Origin: an uncultured Prevotellaceae bacterium
GTDB taxonomy: Bacteria > Bacteroidota > Bacteroidia > Bacteroidales > Muribaculaceae
Length of the DNA: 64,000 nt
Assembly (NCBI GenBank): GCA_900317325.1
Contig: ONGE01000002.1
Coordinates: 62,001-126,000 of the forward strand
Direction of reading: 5' to 3'
The notes beneath the pieces were generated by a model that was not told the origin of the DNA, made no database searches, and worked only from the letters and a program-made list of their open reading frames with translations. Positions 60,211 to 64,000 of this stretch are shown here, one piece after another. The position numbers and the translations under genes are program-made. How positions within the stretch are numbered: position 1 is the stretch's first letter; the number at the start of each line of letters is the position of its first letter.

Positions 60211-60242
60211 TTTGCAATTTTGCCCGATTTATTATAGTTTTG
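60211..60242 (+). promoter_or_regulatory. Promoter of the esterase gene
   Basis: -33 TTTG (60211-60214), 20-base spacer, -7 TAGTTTTG (60235-60242), full consensus match; leader of about 18 bases. Confidence 0.75.
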
Positions 60243-60264
60243 CGCCAATCAAAATGCAAGAGAG

Positions 60265-61587
60265 ATGAACACTAGACGATTTACATGGTTAATGATACTG
60301 GCCGTCCTGGCACTCAAGGCTGTGGCCGGCCACACGATACTCGACGGCAAGCTGGAGAGCTCCACCATTTACCCGGGCACGGTTCACACCTTCCAGGTCT
60401 ATGTCCCAGACAGTTATGACGGCAAGCGACCTGCCGCCCTGTATGTGGGACTCGACGGCGTGTTGTGCAACGCCCCGCAGGTCATGGATTCGCTCATCGA
60501 CGCGGGCAAGATGCCCTGCACCATCGGCGTGTTTGTGCAACCGGGCCTCATCAAGGATGCCGAGGGCACCGTACTGCGCTACAACCGCTGCTACGAGTTT
60601 GACAGCACAACCGACCTGTTTGCACGTTTCCTCGAGACCGAAGTGCTGCCTGCCGTCGAGCAGATGACCACACCCAAGAAAACGCCCATCCGTCTGTCTC
60701 GCCAGCCTCAGGACCGAATGATCTTTGGACTGAGCAGCGGCGGCATCGCGGCCTTCAATGCCGCGTGGCATCGGCCGGACCTGTTCGGCAAGGTATTCAC
60801 CGGCGTGGGCACCTTTGTGGCCATGCGAGGCGGCAACGACTTGCAGGCGCTGGTACGCAAAACCGAACCGCTGCCCCTGCGCATCTTCATCCAGGATGGC
60901 ACAGCCGACGCTTGGAACCCGCTGTTCGGCCACTGGTATGAAGGCAACCAGATGATGGCCAGTGCACTGGAATTTGCCGGCTATGACGTACAGATGGACT
61001 GGAGCGACAGTGGCCATAACGTGAATCGCGCCACCGAGATTTTCTCCCGAGTGATGCAATGGATGTGGCGAGACTGGCCCGCAGCGCCCGCCGTGGGTGT
61101 GACCCAAAACGATTTCCTCAGCACCCTCATCACCGACGAGGACAAGGGATGGGAGAAAGTAGGCAACGGCACCGAGGGTAATGCCGTGACCCGCATCATC
61201 TTCCCCGACTTGACCAATATCGCCATGATTCCCACCACCCCGGGCAACACCGTGTGGCAATACCTGCTAATAGACGGCAAGCCCTCCTATGGCGAGCCCT
61301 TCTACTGGCTGCACAACGACGACAGCCGCCCATTGGACATCCAGACCATCACCTTCGACGGCGACGGCAACCTGTGGGCCGTCACCAACCTGGGCATCCA
61401 GATCTGCGACCAGAACGGCCGCGTGCGCGGCATCCTGCGCCTGCCGCAAGGCATCGACCCGGCTACCGAAATCGACATCAAGCAGGGCTACGTCTGGCTG
61501 CACACTCCCACCAGCGACTGGCGTCGTCACCTCAACGTCACCTCACCCGCCCTCGGTGTCCGTCCCCCCAGCCAAGGCCAAGGCTGA
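60265..61587 (+). CDS. Secreted esterase (Fes/enterochelin-esterase-like) with C-terminal add-on
   Basis: 440 residues with a signal peptide (about 1-22). Residues 25-270 form an alpha/beta hydrolase of the putative-esterase family: YPGTVHTFQVYVPDSYDGK, the nucleophile elbow GLSSGG (Ser about 157), an acidic residue in IQDGTADAWN and the His of SDSGHNVN. Residues 275-440 are a separate part with one or two beta-propeller-like blades (ITFDGDGNLWAVTNLGIQIC), as in gluconolactonase/SMP-30 proteins, which would usually need more blades. It could act on acyl groups of glycans or on siderophores; the substrate is open. Confidence 0.8.
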   Translation: MNTRRFTWLMILAVLALKAVAGHTILDGKLESSTIYPGTVHTFQVYVPDSYDGKRPAALYVGLDGVLCNAPQVMDSLIDAGKMPCTIGVFVQPGLIKDAEGTVLRYNRCYEFDSTTDLFARFLETEVLPAVEQMTTPKKTPIRLSRQPQDRMIFGLSSGGIAAFNAAWHRPDLFGKVFTGVGTFVAMRGGNDLQALVRKTEPLPLRIFIQDGTADAWNPLFGHWYEGNQMMASALEFAGYDVQMDWSDSGHNVNRATEIFSRVMQWMWRDWPAAPAVGVTQNDFLSTLITDEDKGWEKVGNGTEGNAVTRIIFPDLTNIAMIPTTPGNTVWQYLLIDGKPSYGEPFYWLHNDDSRPLDIQTITFDGDGNLWAVTNLGIQICDQNGRVRGILRLPQGIDPATEIDIKQGYVWLHTPTSDWRRHLNVTSPALGVRPPSQGQG

Positions 61588-61620
61588 CTTCAGTTTTCTG
61601 GAATCAGCCACCAGTCCCAT

Positions 61621-61669
61621 CTAACGTCTAATGTCTAGTGTCTGACAGCTAAAATCTAATGTCTAATAT
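61621..61669 (+). repeat. Heptad array CTAANNN x7
   Basis: Seven consecutive heptads in phase: CTAAcgt, CTAAtgt, CTAGtgt, CTGAcag, CTAAaat, CTAAtgt, CTAAtat. It lies between the esterase stop and the RSH promoter. Confidence 0.85.
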
Positions 61670-61689
61670 CCGATTTCAAAAACTTTTAC

Positions 61690-61697
61690 TACCTTTG
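61690..61697 (+). promoter_or_regulatory. -7 box of the RSH gene
   Basis: TACCTTTG 27 bases before the ATG at 61724; where a -33 box would be expected the heptad array ends instead. Confidence 0.55.
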
Positions 61698-61723
61698 TAG
61701 TTTAAACAAAACGCTTGTGACCC

Positions 61724-63943
61724 ATGATGCAGAACAACAACATAACACCCGAGATGGAAGACCAGATGATCGATCAGGCCTACCACAACTTGCTAAATAT
61801 CTATTTGTCAAGCAATCACCGCAAGAAGGTCGAGATCATTGACAAGGCTTTCAAGTTTGCGCGCGACGCCCACAAGGGCATCAGGCGCCGCTCGGGCGAG
61901 CCCTACATTATGCACCCTATCGCTGTAGCCACCATCGTGATTCAGGAGATAGGACTGGGATCGACAAGCATCAGTGCCGCCCTGCTGCACGACGTGGTCG
62001 AGGACACTGACTACACCGTCGAGGACATCGAAGCGCAATTCGGCAAGAAAATCGCGCGCATCGTTGACGGACTGACCAAGATCTCGGGCGGTATCTTCGG
62101 CGACCAGGCTTCGCTGCAAGCCGAGAACTTCCGCAAACTGTTGCTCACCATGGGCGAGGACATCCGCGTGGTGCTCATCAAGATGGCCGACCGTCTGCAC
62201 AACATGCGCACCCTGTCGTCGATGCCCCCCAACAAGCAGTACAAAATCGCCGGCGAGACGCTCTACGTCTACGCCCCGCTGGCCCACCGCCTGGGCCTGT
62301 ATGCCATCAAGACCGAACTCGAGGACTTGAGTTTCAAGTACAACCATCCCAGCGAATACCAGCGCATCAAGGACCAGATCTGTGCCAGCGAGGAAGAGCG
62401 CAACGAACTGTTCGCCCGCTTCTCGGCTCCCATCCGTGAGCGCCTCGACAACATGGGGCTCAAGTACGAGTTCAACACGCGCGTCAAATCGTGCTACTCG
62501 ATCTGGAACAAGATGCAGACCAAGCACATCCCCTTTGATGAGGTTTATGACCTGTATGCCGCCCGCATCATCTTTGAGTGCGACGACGAGAGTGCCGAGA
62601 AACGCATCTGCTGGAACATCTACAACGAGATTACCGAGGTCTACACCAAGCATCCTGACCGCGTGCGCGACTGGCTCACCACGCCCAAGGTGAACAAATA
62701 CCGTGCCCTGCACGTCACCGTCATGGGTCCCGACGGCAACTGGGTGGAGGTGCAGATACGTAGCCGCAAGATGGACGACATTGCCGAGCGCGGTTTTGCC
62801 GCCCATTGGAAATACAAGATCGGCGAAGGCGAGGAGGAAGAAGAGCTCACCACCTGGCTGAGCACGCTCAACGACATCCTCAAGGACCCGCAGCCCAATG
62901 CCATCGACTTCATGGACACGATCAAGCTCAACCTGTTCTCGAGCGAGATTGTCGTGTTCACTCCCAAGGGCGAGACCATCACGCTGCCCAAGGGCGCATC
63001 GGTGCTCGACCTCGCATTCACCCTGCACACCGACCTGGGCACCCACTGCATCGCCGGCACCGTGAACCACAAACTCAGGCCCTTGTCCTACAAGCTCGTG
63101 AGCGGCGACCAAGTGGAAATCATCACCAGCAACTCAGGGTCGCCCAAGCCCGAATGGGAGAAATTTGTGGTCACCGCCAAGGGCAAGACGCGCCTGCGTG
63201 CCGCCCTGCGTCACCAGCGCCGTCTCGTCGTCGAGGAGGGCGAGCGACGCTTCATGGATTTCCTTAAAGAGCATCACATCGAATTCAGCAACGAAGTGCT
63301 CTCGCTGGCCATCAGCAGGCAATTCGTCGCTAATAAGGAAGAACTGTTCTACATGATCGGCAACAACGAGATCACCCTCAACGAGGATATGGTCAAGAAA
63401 GAGCCGACCGGACGCCGCAACTGGTGGCGCAACCCGTTCAAGGGTAAGGAAGAGCCCAAGCAGACCACCCGCGAGGCGAGCAAGGCCATCGACACCAAAG
63501 CCATCTACAGCCTCATCACCCGCGACGGTGTGAGCAACTACAAGATTGCAGGATGCTGCCATCCCATTCCGGGCGATGATGTCGTGGGCTATGTCAACGA
63601 GGCCGGTGTGGTGATTGTCCACAAGATAGACTGCAGCACCCTGGCACGGCTCAAGGTGAGCTACGGCTCACGCTTGCTGCAAACGCGCTGGGAAGGTCAC
63701 AGCGACCGCTTCCTGGCCACCATTCACATCGAGGGCATCGACCAGCAAGGCATCTTGCAGACCATCGTCAACATCATCTCCACCAACATGTCGATCAACA
63801 TGAAGCAGATGAACGTCACGGCCGACGACGGCGTGTTCAACTGCGACCTCCAGGTCCTCGTGAGCAACGCCGACGTCGTGACCAGCCTGTGTCGTGAGAT
63901 CAAGAAAGTGAAAGGCGTCAACACTGCCGCAAGAAGGAGTTGA
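61724..63943 (+). CDS. Bifunctional (p)ppGpp synthetase/hydrolase, RelA/SpoT homologue
   Basis: 739 residues. The HD hydrolase domain (about 30-200) keeps its metal and catalytic residues: RRSGEPYIMHPIAVA, LLHDVVEDTDY (about 87-97) and KMADRLHNMRTL. The synthetase domain (about 240-375) includes YDLYAARIIFE, KYRALHVTVMGPDGNWVEVQ and AAHWKYK. A TGS domain (about 405-465) and a C-terminal ACT domain (about 665-737) regulate it. It makes and degrades the alarmone in starvation and is the only RSH gene in view. In the synthetase loop the usual NGY reads NKY, a small oddity. Adjacent ATGs at 61724 and 61727 are both possible starts. Confidence 0.95.
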   Translation: MMQNNNITPEMEDQMIDQAYHNLLNIYLSSNHRKKVEIIDKAFKFARDAHKGIRRRSGEPYIMHPIAVATIVIQEIGLGSTSISAALLHDVVEDTDYTVEDIEAQFGKKIARIVDGLTKISGGIFGDQASLQAENFRKLLLTMGEDIRVVLIKMADRLHNMRTLSSMPPNKQYKIAGETLYVYAPLAHRLGLYAIKTELEDLSFKYNHPSEYQRIKDQICASEEERNELFARFSAPIRERLDNMGLKYEFNTRVKSCYSIWNKMQTKHIPFDEVYDLYAARIIFECDDESAEKRICWNIYNEITEVYTKHPDRVRDWLTTPKVNKYRALHVTVMGPDGNWVEVQIRSRKMDDIAERGFAAHWKYKIGEGEEEEELTTWLSTLNDILKDPQPNAIDFMDTIKLNLFSSEIVVFTPKGETITLPKGASVLDLAFTLHTDLGTHCIAGTVNHKLRPLSYKLVSGDQVEIITSNSGSPKPEWEKFVVTAKGKTRLRAALRHQRRLVVEEGERRFMDFLKEHHIEFSNEVLSLAISRQFVANKEELFYMIGNNEITLNEDMVKKEPTGRRNWWRNPFKGKEEPKQTTREASKAIDTKAIYSLITRDGVSNYKIAGCCHPIPGDDVVGYVNEAGVVIVHKIDCSTLARLKVSYGSRLLQTRWEGHSDRFLATIHIEGIDQQGILQTIVNIISTNMSINMKQMNVTADDGVFNCDLQVLVSNADVVTSLCREIKKVKGVNTAARRS

Positions 63944-63983
63944 CCACCAAATGAATTACCTAACGAAGCGAACATAACTCGAG

Positions 63984-64000
63984 ATGAAATACAAGAACAA
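63984..64000 (+). CDS. Possible start of the next gene (3' partial)
   Basis: An ATG followed by AAATACAAGAACAA at the window edge, 41 bases after the RSH stop. Only five codons are visible, so this is a position-based guess. Confidence 0.25.

Overview
The window looks like chromosomal DNA of a gut-type Bacteroidales bacterium, perhaps Muribaculaceae or a Prevotella relative (family placement is a guess). Signs are TAnnTTTG -7 boxes with TTTG -33 boxes, near absence of Shine-Dalgarno sites, TonB-dependent receptors, DUF2851, DUF2752, DUF4876-like and SusE/F-like proteins, BspA-type surface proteins, and GC-rich housekeeping genes (aroQ, eno, PBP1A, an RSH ppGpp enzyme). No plasmid, phage or CRISPR locus is visible.

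Layout. 1-3.6 kb: end of an FtsX-type permease, MaoC-like hydratase, aroQ, O-methyltransferase, small membrane proteins. 3.7-6.6 kb (minus): two paralogous small secreted proteins and an ECF sigma / membrane regulator / Spy-like operon. 6.7-9.8 kb: a secreted UGSC-like protein translationally coupled to a dockerin-bearing FGE-like protein. 9.8-18.2 kb: two look-alike modules, each an AraC regulator divergent from an operon of hexapeptide acetyltransferase plus flavin or NAD(P) redox enzymes. 18.4-27.1 kb: TonB receptor, lipoproteins, beta-barrel and periplasmic M16 protease, suggesting uptake and processing of a proteinaceous ligand. 27.2-35.3 kb: a RIC (hemerythrin)-LuxR fusion, enolase, a probable small RNA, an L,D-transpeptidase, a two-component system and a second outer-membrane receptor.

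36-51.2 kb is the accessory part: seven large secreted proteins built from BspA/DUF285 or LRR repeats, cleaved-adhesin and SusE-like domains, all with type I dockerin-like modules although no cohesin is visible. This region is full of duplications: a 340-bp intergenic block containing a dead dockerin fragment, a 306-bp domain copied between neighbours, palindromic MITE-like elements, and copies of the tRNA-Phe terminator plus acceptor end behind two of the genes, as if the cluster grew stepwise next to tRNA-Phe (51.5 kb).

51.7-64 kb returns to core functions: a GT-C-like membrane protein, DUF2851, PBP1A with a GT2 glycosyltransferase, a Rieske-like lipoprotein, an NlpC/P60 hydrolase, an esterase and the RSH enzyme. 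Three intergenic sites carry heptad arrays with a CTAANNN period (or its complement) that I cannot explain.
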